Of a stretch of DNA of 64,000 bases, positions 54,211 through 61,803 are shown one piece after another. A program made the translations under genes and the position numbers. Origin of the DNA: Planctomycetota bacterium (GTDB lineage: Bacteria > Planctomycetota > Phycisphaerae > Phycisphaerales > SM1A02). The stretch is from assembly GCA_022566535.1 (NCBI GenBank), contig JADFIR010000009.1, positions 1,228-65,227 on the forward strand, in the 5' to 3' direction. Numbering within the stretch: the first letter of the stretch is position 1; each line of letters starts with the position of its first letter. A model generated the notes under the pieces. It was not told the origin of the DNA. It was given only the letters and a program-made list of their open reading frames with translations, and searched no databases.

Positions 54211-55374
54211 GTGTCGGCCCAGCGCCAGCGTATCCTATTCTCCACATTCGAACCCAGCGGCGATGCCCTGGCGGCGGATGCGATCGCCGTAATGCTCCGA
54301 CGCAATCCTCAGCTGATGATCTACGCCCTCGGTGGAGCGAAGATGCAATCAGCCGGGGCCGAGTTGATCGAGCACACGACCGACCGCGGCTCGATGTTCC
54401 TGGAGACGGTGGCCCAGGTATGGTCACATCGCAAACGACTGCAACGGCTGCGCGCTTGGCTCACGCGTCACCGCATCGACGCCTTGGTTCCACTGGACAG
54501 TCCGGCCGGGAACTGGTCCATCTGCAAGCTCGTGCGCCGCGTGCAGCCCAAGGCGAAGATCGTGCACCTGGTCGCGCCGCAGGTGTGGGCCTGGGCGCCG
54601 TGGCGCGTTCGTCGCCTCCGCCGGCTGACCGATCACGTGCTGTGCATTCTCCCGTTCGAGCCGCAGTGGTTCGCCGCACGCGGTGTCCGGGCAACGTTCG
54701 TGGGTCATCCCGTATTCGATCCTTCGTGCCGCCGGCCGCCCGAGTCGAGCGACGCTCTGCCGCCCGGCCAACCGCGCCTCGCCCTGCTGCCTGGATCGCG
54801 CAGGGGCGAAGTAACACGCAACTGGCCGACCATGCTCAAGGCCTTCCTCCGACTGCGCCAAGCGCACCCACATCTGCACGGTACGGTGGCAGCGCTGAAT
54901 GATCGCATCGAACAACTGCTGCGCCAGATCTCGCAGAAGGAATGTGGCGGCGCCGACTGGCCTGAGCACCTGACCCTGCTCACCGCTCAGACCGACGCGG
55001 TGCTCGACTGGTGTGATCTGGCGCTGGTCGCCTCGGGCACCGTCACCCTCGAGCTGGCCCGTCGCGCCAAACCCATGGTGGTCATGTACAACATGCCCTG
55101 GCTGTCCATCGTCGCCATGGGCTGGATGGTCCGTACCCGCACGTTCACTCTGCCGAACCTTGTTTCGCAATCGGCCGGCCGCGGCCGCGCCGTCCCCGAA
55201 CTGGTCCCGCATTTCGGCCAGGTGCAGCCGGTGGTGCGCGAGCTGCAAACACTCTTGAACAACGAGGACATTGCTCAGCATCAGCGCATAGCCCTGGCCG
55301 AGGTCGCCGCCCAATTCGACGACCAACGTTTCACCGACGCCGCCCCCCGCCAAATCCTGGCCGCCATTGCCTAA
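54211..55374 (+). CDS. lpxB: Lipid-A-disaccharide synthase
   Basis: Joins UDP-diacylglucosamine and lipid X to the lipid A disaccharide. The 387-residue GT19-family protein starts at a GTG (GGTGAGG upstream): FSTFEPSGDALAADAIAVML, VPLDSPAGNWSI, IVHLVAPQVWAWAPWRVRRL, FVGHPVFD, LLPGSRRGEV and VASGTVTLELARRAKPMVVM. The last 27 codons (55287 on) are the source of the repeats at 55964 and 56860. Confidence 0.94.
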   Translation: MSAQRQRILFSTFEPSGDALAADAIAVMLRRNPQLMIYALGGAKMQSAGAELIEHTTDRGSMFLETVAQVWSHRKRLQRLRAWLTRHRIDALVPLDSPAGNWSICKLVRRVQPKAKIVHLVAPQVWAWAPWRVRRLRRLTDHVLCILPFEPQWFAARGVRATFVGHPVFDPSCRRPPESSDALPPGQPRLALLPGSRRGEVTRNWPTMLKAFLRLRQAHPHLHGTVAALNDRIEQLLRQISQKECGGADWPEHLTLLTAQTDAVLDWCDLALVASGTVTLELARRAKPMVVMYNMPWLSIVAMGWMVRTRTFTLPNLVSQSAGRGRAVPELVPHFGQVQPVVRELQTLLNNEDIAQHQRIALAEVAAQFDDQRFTDAAPRQILAAIA

Positions 55375-55379
55375 CCCTC
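55287..55379 (+). repeat. lpxB 3'-end repeat, copy 1 (in the gene)
   Basis: The 93 bases from CATAGCCCTGG to TAACCCTC include the last codons and stop of lpxB. Two further copies lie downstream. By my count copy 2 differs at about 7 of 93 positions and copy 3 at about 2 of 80. Confidence 0.9.
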
Positions 55380-55524
55380 ACCACCTGTGCAAAGCCGGCG
55401 ATGCCATCGCCGGCTCTATACCGTCAACCCGGCCCCCCGACGGCTCGCCCGACCATAACGTCTTCGACATTCAGCAGGCCGTTGCCATATGCTTGCTGGT
55501 CACACTGCCCGAAGGAGCCCGCCC

Positions 55525-55752
55525 ATGACTCAGGTTCGCCAATTCACCGCACTGATTGAACGGGAGGAGGAAATGTACGTCGCCCTCTGCCCGGAGCTCG
55601 ATATCGCCAGCCAGGGAAGCACCATCCAGGAGGCCCGCGGCAACCTGGTGGAAGCGATTGAACTGTTCTTCGAGACGGCCAGCCCCGACGAGATTGAGAC
55701 CCGCCTGCCCGGAGAGGTCTACGTGACCCCCATCGAGGTCCGAGTTGCCTAG
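55525..55752 (+). CDS. hicB: HicB-like antitoxin
   Basis: A 75-residue protein from the ATG at 55525 with AAGGAG eight bases upstream. It has the HicB fold: FTALIEREEEMYVALCPELD, IASQGSTIQEARGNLVEAIE, LFFETASPDEIETRLPGEVY. It is followed by a frameshifted hicA whose TTG start overlaps its last codons. Confidence 0.85.
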   Translation: MTQVRQFTALIEREEEMYVALCPELDIASQGSTIQEARGNLVEAIELFFETASPDEIETRLPGEVYVTPIEVRVA

Positions 55753-55968
55753 GCTCCGCGTCTTGTCCGGCCGCGAAGTCTGCCGCATACTCGCCCAGCA
55801 CCACTTTGCAGAGGTCCGGCGGCGCGGAAGCCACATCTCATGCAACGACGCCTCGACGATTCGACCGTCACCGTTCCCGTCCCCGACCACCCCGAACTCA
55901 AGACCGGCACTCTCCGCTCCATCATCCGCCAGTCCGGCCTACCTCGCCAGCTCTTCGAGAGGCCATAG
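55745..55968 (+). pseudogene. hicA: HicA-like toxin, frameshifted
   Basis: The first frame reads LPRLRVLSGREVCRILAQHH, then FAEVRRRGSHI; the match then jumps frame to MQRRLDDSTVTVPVPDHPEL, KTGTLRSIIRQSGLPRQLFE. Family members have GSHIVMQ here, so one base is missing near 55836 (CACATC-TCATG for CACATCGTCATG). The catalytic His is kept but the product would be wrong after it. The stop TAG (55966-55968) comes from the lpxB-end repeat that follows, so the natural 3' end was also replaced. Confidence 0.8.
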
Positions 55969-56056
55969 CCCTGACCGAGGTCGCCGCCCAATTCGACGAC
56001 CAACGTTTCACCAACGCCGCCCCCCGCCAGATCCTGGACGCCATTTCAAAACCCTC
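55964..56056 (+). repeat. lpxB 3'-end repeat, copy 2
   Basis: 93 bases matching 55287-55379, starting CATAGCCCTGA. In the lpxB frame it reads IALTEVAAQFDDQRFTNAAP RQILDAIS with the lpxB stop changed (TAA is read as AAA), so it is older than copy 3. A REP-like element follows at once. Confidence 0.9.
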
Positions 56057-56090
56057 TCCCCTCCAAGGGGCGACTGCGGGGTGAGGGGTG
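56051..56090 (+). repeat. CCCTCTCCCC REP-like element, copy 3
   Basis: ACCCTCTCCCCTCCAAGGGG then CGACTGCGGGGTGAGGGG. It overlaps the end of lpxB-repeat copy 2. Same orientation as the other copies. Confidence 0.7.
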
Positions 56091-56199
56091 AAACCAATCG
56101 GTATGCCGCGTTTCGGTATCCAGCGTTCGGCCGGCCGCCGACTGGCTGAGCACGACTCTATAATGAATGCTGATCAGAACCGATTGAACGGACCTGGCT

Positions 56200-56505
56200 A
56201 TGACGTATAACGGCATTGACATCCCTGGGGACCGCATCGCCGAGTTCTGCCGGCGCCATCACATCCGCAAGTTGGGATTATTCGGCTCGGTGCTGCGCGA
56301 CGACTTTGGTCCCGAGAGCGACGTGGACATGCTTGTCGAGTTTGAGCGTGGGCATACCGCCGGCCTGCTGGGCATGGCCGGTCTGGAATTGGAGCTTACC
56401 AAGATGCTTCGGCGGAAGGTGGACCTCCGCACGCCAGCCGAACTCAGCCGCTACTTCCGCGACGAAGTCCTTCGCACGTGTGTGCCTCAGTATGCCCAGG
56501 GATGA
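56200..56505 (+). CDS. mntA: MntA-type nucleotidyltransferase antitoxin
   Basis: A 101-residue minimal nucleotidyltransferase: LGLFGSVLRDDFGPESDVDM then LVEFE, the GSx10DxD signature. MntA neutralises HepT by adding AMP to it. A TATAAT (56159-56164) lies 36 bases before the start. The hepT gene begins inside its last codons. Confidence 0.88.
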   Translation: MTYNGIDIPGDRIAEFCRRHHIRKLGLFGSVLRDDFGPESDVDMLVEFERGHTAGLLGMAGLELELTKMLRRKVDLRTPAELSRYFRDEVLRTCVPQYAQG

Positions 56506-56839
56506 CCAAATCCGTCTGCGCCACATGGTTGATGCGGGTCGCGAGGCGATGAGTTCTGTCGAAGGTCGAGCCCGAGCCGACCTCGCTGGAGATCGCATCT
56601 GGGCGCTGGGGCTGGTCAAGTGCGTCGAGATCATCGGCGAAGCTGCGGCTCACATTGGCAAGGACACGCAAGACAAATACCCGCAGATTCCCTGGCCACA
56701 GATTATCGCCATGCGGAATCGTCTGGTCCACGCCTACTTTGACATCGATCTCGACCAGGTTTGGAAGGCCGTGACCCAAGACATCCCGCCGCTGATCGCC
56801 GAGCTCGAACGGATTCTCCAATCGCAGCGCGATGCCTGA
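56492..56839 (+). CDS. hepT: HEPN-domain toxin HepT
   Basis: A 115-residue HEPN ribonuclease from the ATG at 56492, overlapping mntA by 14 bases. DQIRLRHMVDAGREAMSSVE starts the helical bundle. MRNRLVHAYFDID contains the RNxxxH-type catalytic site followed by Tyr, which MntA AMPylates in known pairs. It appears intact. Confidence 0.88.
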   Translation: MPRDDQIRLRHMVDAGREAMSSVEGRARADLAGDRIWALGLVKCVEIIGEAAAHIGKDTQDKYPQIPWPQIIAMRNRLVHAYFDIDLDQVWKAVTQDIPPLIAELERILQSQRDA

Positions 56840-56859
56840 AGCGTACTCGCCCGGCCAGC

Positions 56860-56939
56860 GAGGTCGCCGCCCAATTCGACGACCAACGTTTCACCGACGC
56901 CGCCCCCCGCCAAATCCTGGCCGCTATCGCCTAACCCTC
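56860..56939 (+). repeat. lpxB 3'-end repeat, copy 3
   Basis: 80 bases almost identical to the end of lpxB, including the same C-terminal codons (EVAAQFDDQRFTDAAPRQIL then AAIA) and the TAA stop. It ends in TAACCCTC and joins a REP-like element. It lies just after hepT. Confidence 0.92.
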
Positions 56940-56972
56940 TCCTTTCGAGGGGAGAGGGCAGGGTGAGGGGTC
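56934..56972 (+). repeat. CCCTCTCCCC REP-like element, copy 4
   Basis: CCCTCTCCTTTCGAGGGGAG then AGGGCAGGGTGAGGGG. It begins in the last bases of lpxB-repeat copy 3. Confidence 0.75.
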
Positions 56973-57407
56973 AGAACACGCTCCCCTCGACGACGAGCCG
57001 CGGAACCTCCGCCGCGAAGCCCGCGACGCCGTCGGCCTCGATGACGACGAGAAACGGTAGCCCCCGGCGTCCCCGCCCCTCAGCCAGCCGGGGCGTCCTC
57101 GCCCCAGCGGGCTCAGCCCCCCCTCCATATGCCCCTAGAGTCCAAGCTGCCCGCACGCCGGCCAGGGCCGTCATCCCCCGGCACAATCACATTCTGGCCT
57201 GCGGCGTTCGCTGCAACGGGCAGTACGCTGCCACGGAAGGCCCGGATGGCGTCTTCTTAGTCACCTCTATGGCATAATGCAAGAAATGATAGCGATGCCA
57301 GGACGCAGCGACTGGAAGTCTGGGAGATGGACGGGTATAATCGGCGGTGCAAACAGGGAATGGCAGTATCGCCTCGGTCAGCGATGTCATGATGTAGTTA
57401 TCTTAGC
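56973..57407. other. Intergenic region, possible HicB remnant on the minus strand
   Basis: The minus strand at about 57080-56975 reads LPFLVVIEADGVAGFAAEVP, reminiscent of the opening of HicB-like antitoxins, then stops at the REP element. The rest of the region shows no gene. It ends at the promoter of the mini-HTH genes. The assignment is weak. Confidence 0.25.
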
Positions 57408-57436
57408 TTGGACGAGATTGCGTGATTTGCTAAAAT
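57408..57436 (+). promoter_or_regulatory. Sigma-70 promoter before the first mini-HTH gene
   Basis: TTGGAC (57408-57413), 17 bases, then TAAAAT (57431-57436). The first ATG is 31 bases past the -10 with AGGAG seven bases before it. Confidence 0.7.
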
Positions 57437-57466
57437 ACAAGACCCAAGAACCACAGGAGCGACCTT

Positions 57467-57652
57467 ATGGATGAACTCGTGAAGTATTTGCGTGCCTTGG
57501 TCCACCTCCAGATTCAGGCCTCCCTGGAGGAAAAGGACCGCCTCAAGACCGAGGTTCTGCTTGGGAGGGCCGGGTTCAAGCACGCTGAAATCGCCCAGTT
57601 GGTCGGTAAAACCCAGGCGGCTGTTGCCAAAGCGATCAGCCGGGCTTCCTGA
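57467..57652 (+). CDS. Mini helix-turn-helix protein 1
   Basis: A 61-residue protein: a Leu-rich helix MDELVKYLRALVHLQIQASL and an HTH like that of sigma-70 region 4, AGFKHAEIAQLVGKTQAAVA then KAISRAS. It has its own promoter and ribosome site. It resembles the next three small proteins in layout (Leu helix, then HTH), and seems the first of a diverged set. The role is unknown; DNA binding as a dimer through the Leu helix is likely. Confidence 0.7.
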   Translation: MDELVKYLRALVHLQIQASLEEKDRLKTEVLLGRAGFKHAEIAQLVGKTQAAVAKAISRAS

Positions 57653-57727
57653 GGCTGCCCAATGCATTCGAACAGACTGAACTGTGGCGATTCAATCGAT
57701 GGATAGAACGGGCTGCACCGCTGCTCC

Positions 57728-57756
57728 TTGACCTCTGTTAGCAGGCAGCCTATACT
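57728..57756 (+). promoter_or_regulatory. Sigma-70 promoter of the mini-HTH operon
   Basis: TTGACC (57728-57733), 17 bases, then TATACT (57751-57756): nearly consensus and strong for a GC-rich genome. It lies 42 bases before the ATG at 57798. Confidence 0.75.
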
Positions 57757-57797
57757 TCTAGGATGATAAGCGACTTATGACAACGCGAGGATATCGA

Positions 57798-58061
57798 ATG
57801 CCCGAAGAGACTACTGTTGGCTTTGAGGATCTTCTGGTCCAGCTGCGGCTTGGCAACGTGCTCCTAATCGAGCTTCTGGCCCATCAGGCTGACCGGAAGC
57901 AAGCGGACTTGATCACACTTATGGGTCGAACGGGGGCCCCGCCAGCAGAGATCGCGAGGCTTCTGGGGACAACGAGGAACACTGTTCAAGTGGGCCTTTC
58001 GCGTTACAGGAAGAAGCAACGAAGCGGAAGGAAATCTACTTCACCTGCTGATGAGAACTAG
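57798..58061 (+). CDS. Mini helix-turn-helix protein 2
   Basis: An 87-residue protein. I prefer the ATG at 57798 (GAGG seven bases upstream) to the ATG at 57777. The Leu-rich start VGFEDLLVQLRLGNVLLIEL is followed by an HTH, GAPPAEIARLLGTTRNTVQV then GLSRYRKK, and a basic tail. The pattern is sigma-70-region-4-like. Two bases separate its stop from the next start. Confidence 0.75.
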   Translation: MPEETTVGFEDLLVQLRLGNVLLIELLAHQADRKQADLITLMGRTGAPPAEIARLLGTTRNTVQVGLSRYRKKQRSGRKSTSPADEN

Positions 58062-58063
58062 GC

Positions 58064-58333
58064 ATGCCCAATGATGCAGACATTTTGGCATCGCTCCGAC
58101 GAATCGAAGACCTGCTTCGGACAATCACCAAAGCGCAGCTCGCGCCGATCATTCAAAGGGAACTGTGCGATGACAAGACACAGCAGTTGTACGAGTTGAC
58201 TGGAACCATGGCGCAAAAGGACATCTGTAAGGCATTGTCGCGTTCAGCGAGCACGGTTTCTGATACGTGGAAGCGTTGGGAGCGACTCGGCCTGTTGACC
58301 AAGGATCGCGGGCATTATCGAAAGGTCCTTTGA
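58064..58333 (+). CDS. Mini helix-turn-helix protein 3
   Basis: An 89-residue protein: an amphipathic helix ILASLRRIEDLLRTITKAQL, then a winged-HTH-like part with GTMAQKDICKALSRSASTVS, DTWKRWERLGLLTKDRGHYR. Its stop overlaps the next start (TGATG). Confidence 0.72.
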   Translation: MPNDADILASLRRIEDLLRTITKAQLAPIIQRELCDDKTQQLYELTGTMAQKDICKALSRSASTVSDTWKRWERLGLLTKDRGHYRKVL

Positions 58334-58530
58334 TGGTAAAGAACACTGCGAACATGGATGATCCTGTAACCAGCGAACTCATGGCGATCAAGCGGCTCAT
58401 GGTCCTGGCGTTGATCCGCGATGGCGTGTCGCAAGGTACCATCGCTTCAGCTCTCGGCGTGAGCGAGGCAACGATCAGCAGAATGTTCCCGAAAGGGATG
58501 GCCAAGACGCTGAAATCCGGTCGCGAATAA
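58333..58530 (+). CDS. Mini helix-turn-helix protein 4
   Basis: A 65-residue protein: helix TSELMAIKRLMVLALIRDGV and HTH SQGTIASALGVSEATISRMF with a basic end. It is translationally coupled to the gene before it, and four bases separate it from the gene after it. Confidence 0.72.
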   Translation: MVKNTANMDDPVTSELMAIKRLMVLALIRDGVSQGTIASALGVSEATISRMFPKGMAKTLKSGRE

Positions 58531-58534
58531 GCCC

Positions 58535-59437
58535 ATGGCGATTCAGGTTTCCGATGCCGCGTCGAACCCAAACGAGCAGATTGAGAATGCTGCCAAGGCA
58601 ATCGGTCGGTCGGCTCACAAACGCAGAATCTTCGAGGCGATCCACCACGGAAAAAAGGCTCGCAAATCGGTGACCGAGATCGTCAAGGCAACCGGGCTGA
58701 CTCAGAAGCAGGTCTTGGATGCTGCAAAGTCGTTGGTAAAAAAACACGTGATAGAGCAGGAGCGGATCGACGCCACGACGTTCTACTGCAAGAACAGCTT
58801 TCTTCAAGCGCACAAAGGGCAGGTGATGAAGCTGGCGGGCAATGCGAGCGAGCTGGCGAAGTATCCCACAAAACGGAACCCGGGGACGGTTAGCAAGCAG
58901 GTCATCGAGCGTGTCGCCCCAAGTGCTCAGATAATACGAATTACAATCGATGACATCCCCGCGTTCAAGAAGGTGCGTGACATGCCTTTGCCCTCAGAAG
59001 ACCGTCTTCCGGAAGAACTGTCGGAGGAGGACTTCAAAACGGGCATGCAGAAGATCATCGGGGAGCCGGGCGTGTTCAAGGACTGGGGCGGCGAGAAGAA
59101 CGATCTCTTCAGTACACGGTTGACCGTAGAAAGAGCACGTCGGGCCGTCGCGTTCGGATTCAAAGGACCGGGCCTCCGCGCCAAACTCAAGCCGAAGAAC
59201 ATGGGTGCCAACGGAGATCAGGCACTCAGTCTGTTTGACAGCCCGGCTGATGTGTTTCTGGTCCAGCACTGGCGAGAGATTGACGAGAGCGTTATCGATC
59301 TCGTGGAGCGACTTGCGATCGCTCGCTCAATACGGGTCAACCGCCGTGTCTGGTACGGCGTCGTCGATGGGAAAGACTCCCGTCGGATCTACGAGGCATA
59401 CGCCGACTCTTTCAAGAGCACCGGTAAACGCCGTTGA
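58535..59437 (+). CDS. Putative nuclease-like effector with N-terminal winged helix
   Basis: A 300-residue protein that ends the mini-HTH operon. Residues 20-90 look like a winged helix (RRIFEAIHHGKKARKSVTEI; VKATGLTQKQVLDAAKSLVK). The C-terminal half has KDWGGEKNDLFSTRL (acidic residue near 190), then AVAFGFKGPGLRAKLKPKNM (Lys near 211) and NGDQALSLFDSPADVFLVQH. The D...(F)xK-G then Q order, and its hydrophobic strands, resemble a PD-(D/E)xK nuclease core. This is inference from pattern only. The late YGVVDGKDSRRIYEAY is well formed but unknown to me. Encoded behind four small DNA-binding proteins, it could be the effector of a defence or mobile-element control system. Confidence 0.7.
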   Translation: MAIQVSDAASNPNEQIENAAKAIGRSAHKRRIFEAIHHGKKARKSVTEIVKATGLTQKQVLDAAKSLVKKHVIEQERIDATTFYCKNSFLQAHKGQVMKLAGNASELAKYPTKRNPGTVSKQVIERVAPSAQIIRITIDDIPAFKKVRDMPLPSEDRLPEELSEEDFKTGMQKIIGEPGVFKDWGGEKNDLFSTRLTVERARRAVAFGFKGPGLRAKLKPKNMGANGDQALSLFDSPADVFLVQHWREIDESVIDLVERLAIARSIRVNRRVWYGVVDGKDSRRIYEAYADSFKSTGKRR

Positions 59438-59723
59438 AGCCCGGACGTCGCAGCCCCCAAAAATCGTGATCTGACAGCGCTCCATCGCGATCTCCACATC
59501 CCATTTCGTGATATCAGCGTTTAAGGGAAGAAAAGGGGACGAGGGAAGAAAAGGGGACGGAATCTTTCCCTGGGTGTGGCGCCGCGTCATCACCCCATCA
59601 ACTGTTGTTGCAGCTCTTCGAGGCACGTTCGGCAGCCCCCGCCGGCCAATGAGGCGAGGCCAACCGGCCGCGATGGGGCACGAGCGTTCAGCCATAAACC
59701 GACAGCCTGCCAGCCCCCTCCGT
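59438..59723. other. Intergenic region with a transposon-flank-like direct repeat
   Basis: Holds two adjacent copies of GGGAAGAAAAGGGGACG (59526-59542 and 59544-59560) followed by GAATCTTTCCC. I recall this AAGAAAAGGGGAC motif near RAYT/Y1 transposase genes, so this may be a scar of such an element. No gene was found. Confidence 0.4.
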
Positions 59724-60049
59724 GCGCGCGGGGCGGGTTGAGGTCGAGTTGGCTGGCACAAGATGGTCGAAGTTATGGCTGGATAAGCCTCCGAAGCGCT
59801 TGGTTAGCGCGAGATAAGCGCGAGTTGCGCTGAGATAAGCCTAGGTTAGCCGAAGTTATTGTGCGCGTAACCCGGCTGGCGCGCGCCCAAGGGCCCGTTC
59901 GGCTGGCCTGGCGCGCGCAAGACAGGCCGACCCTCGATAGCCGGTAAGAATCAAGGCCCCCGGAAGCGCGAAGTGCGCGCCCAAACTGCTGCGCGCGCAG
60001 TCGTGGCAGGTGTTTTCAGGCCCGCGGTGCGCGCGGGTCGGTTCGGCTG
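59724..60049 (+). repeat. GCGCGC-rich dispersed repeat, copy B
   Basis: Shares its ordered blocks and spacing with copy A (24966-25285). It lies directly before the lpxI stop, and its right end codes the last residues of LpxI (DPRAPRA). Same orientation relative to a minus-strand gene as copy A. Confidence 0.85.
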
Positions 60050-60876
60050 ATGCCGACGATGGCGATCCCGGCTTGGGTTGCGGCTTCGATGACCTGTGGC
60101 TTGTCGATCATGATCACCTCGCCGGCACGCACAGCCACACACCCCGCGCCGGCGCCGGCGAGACGCTCGATGGTGACCGGGCCGATCGCAGGGACGTCAA
60201 AGCGCATATCGTGATCGTCACTGGGGGCCTTGAGCAACGTCCAACCGCCGCGGCCATTGAGCCGCCCGGCCCGCTCGATCATGGCGTCCGTTCCCTCCAG
60301 CGACTCGACCGCGATGACCTCGCCCTGACACACTGCGATCGATTGGCCGATATCCAGCTTGACCAGGCGTTTGAGGGTCGGCCAACCGTGGGCGATGTCC
60401 GCCTGCTGCTGTGGTGTCGGGGCCGCAGGGGTCATTGGGCCATCGTCTGCGAGATGATCGGTGATGTGCGTCGTCGAATCGATGAGGGTGATGCCGCTTT
60501 CTCGCAGTTCCTCGGCCAGGGCCATGAGCACTGCGGCATTTCGCCGATCATTGCGCATGCGTCTATACCACAGCTTTAGAGCCCGCCAATCGGGTAGGTC
60601 TCGAAAGAGGCGCATCGGATCGTGCATTCGCGATTTCGCGACCCGTCCGACGAGGACCGCTTCGGTGACCCCACAGTCGCGAAGCACCCTGATCCATCGG
60701 CCGAGGCGATACACACCGACGACCTGGAAATGGTCACACAGGGCCGGCAAGGCCGGGTCGTAATGCTCGCGCAGTCCCACACCACACACACGCGCTCCCG
60801 ATGCCTTCATTCCCTGTGCGACCAGCGTCGGCAGCCGGCCTTGTCCAGCGATCAATCCGAGGACTCGATCTTCCAT
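60016..60876 (-). CDS. lpxI: UDP-2,3-diacylglucosamine pyrophosphatase LpxI
   Basis: Hydrolyses UDP-2,3-diacylglucosamine to lipid X, the step before LpxB. It has 286 residues from the ATG at 60876. The N-terminal domain reads VLGLIAGQGRLPTLVAQGMK and the C-terminal part has the LpxI (DUF1009) region DIGQSIAVCQGEVIAVESLE, GTDAMIERAG and DMRFDVPAIGPVTIE. With kdsB and lpxB in the window it supports lipid A synthesis. The last residues fall in repeat copy B. Confidence 0.92.
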   Translation of the reverse strand: MEDRVLGLIAGQGRLPTLVAQGMKASGARVCGVGLREHYDPALPALCDHFQVVGVYRLGRWIRVLRDCGVTEAVLVGRVAKSRMHDPMRLFRDLPDWRALKLWYRRMRNDRRNAAVLMALAEELRESGITLIDSTTHITDHLADDGPMTPAAPTPQQQADIAHGWPTLKRLVKLDIGQSIAVCQGEVIAVESLEGTDAMIERAGRLNGRGGWTLLKAPSDDHDMRFDVPAIGPVTIERLAGAGAGCVAVRAGEVIMIDKPQVIEAATQAGIAIVGISRTDPRAPRA

Positions 60877-60884
60877 CGGGCTCT

Positions 60885-61787
60885 CTAAGAGAATCTGACT
60901 CGCGCGCGGCGGCGGTGGGGGCCGACGCTGTTCAATTCGGGCAGGATAATCACTTGGCTGGGCACGTCCAGTCGCCTGCATCGATGGTCGGGCGCCCGGA
61001 GGTTGCGAGAATGCCGCGACTGATGGCGCCACAAGGCGAGGCGGCTGGGCGATACACCCAAGAGGTACCCGGCGATACACGCCTGATTGATCAACATGGT
61101 GCGGCAGATTCCACATTCCAGCCAGCGCCGCGCGGACGTGACGATCGAAGCGGGGGCGACGTCAATTCGACCCAGGCGGCGCAAGCGGCGCGCGAGATCG
61201 AAATCTTCCATGATCGGCAAATTCGCAAATCCGCCGACGCGACGGAACGTTTCCGCTCTCAAGAAGATTGCCTGGTCGCCGTATGGCATCTGGAGGTAGC
61301 GCGATCGCCAATTCGCGAACATTTCGATCAACCGCAGGGCTCGATGCGGGGCGTCGACGCGAAGGCGAAAGGCTCCCGCGCTCACCGAAGCCTGTGCAAG
61401 TACACGGCGGATGTGTTGATGGAAGCTCGGCGGCAGACGCGTGTCCGCATGCAAGAAGAGCAGGACCTCGCCGGTTGCGATCGCGGCGCCGGCGTTGAGT
61501 TGTTGAGCGCGGCCGGGCGGCGACGACACGACCGTCACGCCGAATGCTTTAGCAATCTCGGCCGTGCGATCGGTACTGTAGCCATCGACGACGATCACTT
61601 CCCATGGATCGGCCGGCAGAACATGATCAAGCGTCTCGCCGATATACGCTTCTTCGTTGCGGGCGGGGATGATGACGGAGACTCGATCGCCGATAGTCCT
61701 TTGGCTGATCTTGGCCTCTCCAGATCGCCTCGCGTCGCAGGAGAGGTGACGGCTGGATGATACAGATACCGACATGGGCTGGGTCAT
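60885..61787 (-). CDS. Family 2 glycosyltransferase (TIGR04283-like)
   Basis: About 300 residues. The core starts RVSVIIPARNEEAYIGETLD, with WEVIVVDGYSTDRTAEIAKA, GRAQQLNAGAAIATGEVLLF then LHADTRLPP (DXD-like) and YGDQAIFLRAETFRRVGGFA, the pattern of the TIGR04283 glycosyltransferases. The first 30 residues look variable. It ends eight bases before lpxI, so both are probably co-transcribed. Confidence 0.88.
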   Translation of the reverse strand: MTQPMSVSVSSSRHLSCDARRSGEAKISQRTIGDRVSVIIPARNEEAYIGETLDHVLPADPWEVIVVDGYSTDRTAEIAKAFGVTVVSSPPGRAQQLNAGAAIATGEVLLFLHADTRLPPSFHQHIRRVLAQASVSAGAFRLRVDAPHRALRLIEMFANWRSRYLQMPYGDQAIFLRAETFRRVGGFANLPIMEDFDLARRLRRLGRIDVAPASIVTSARRWLECGICRTMLINQACIAGYLLGVSPSRLALWRHQSRHSRNLRAPDHRCRRLDVPSQVIILPELNSVGPHRRRARVRFS

Positions 61788-61803
61788 TTGTGTCTAGCGG
61801 GAA

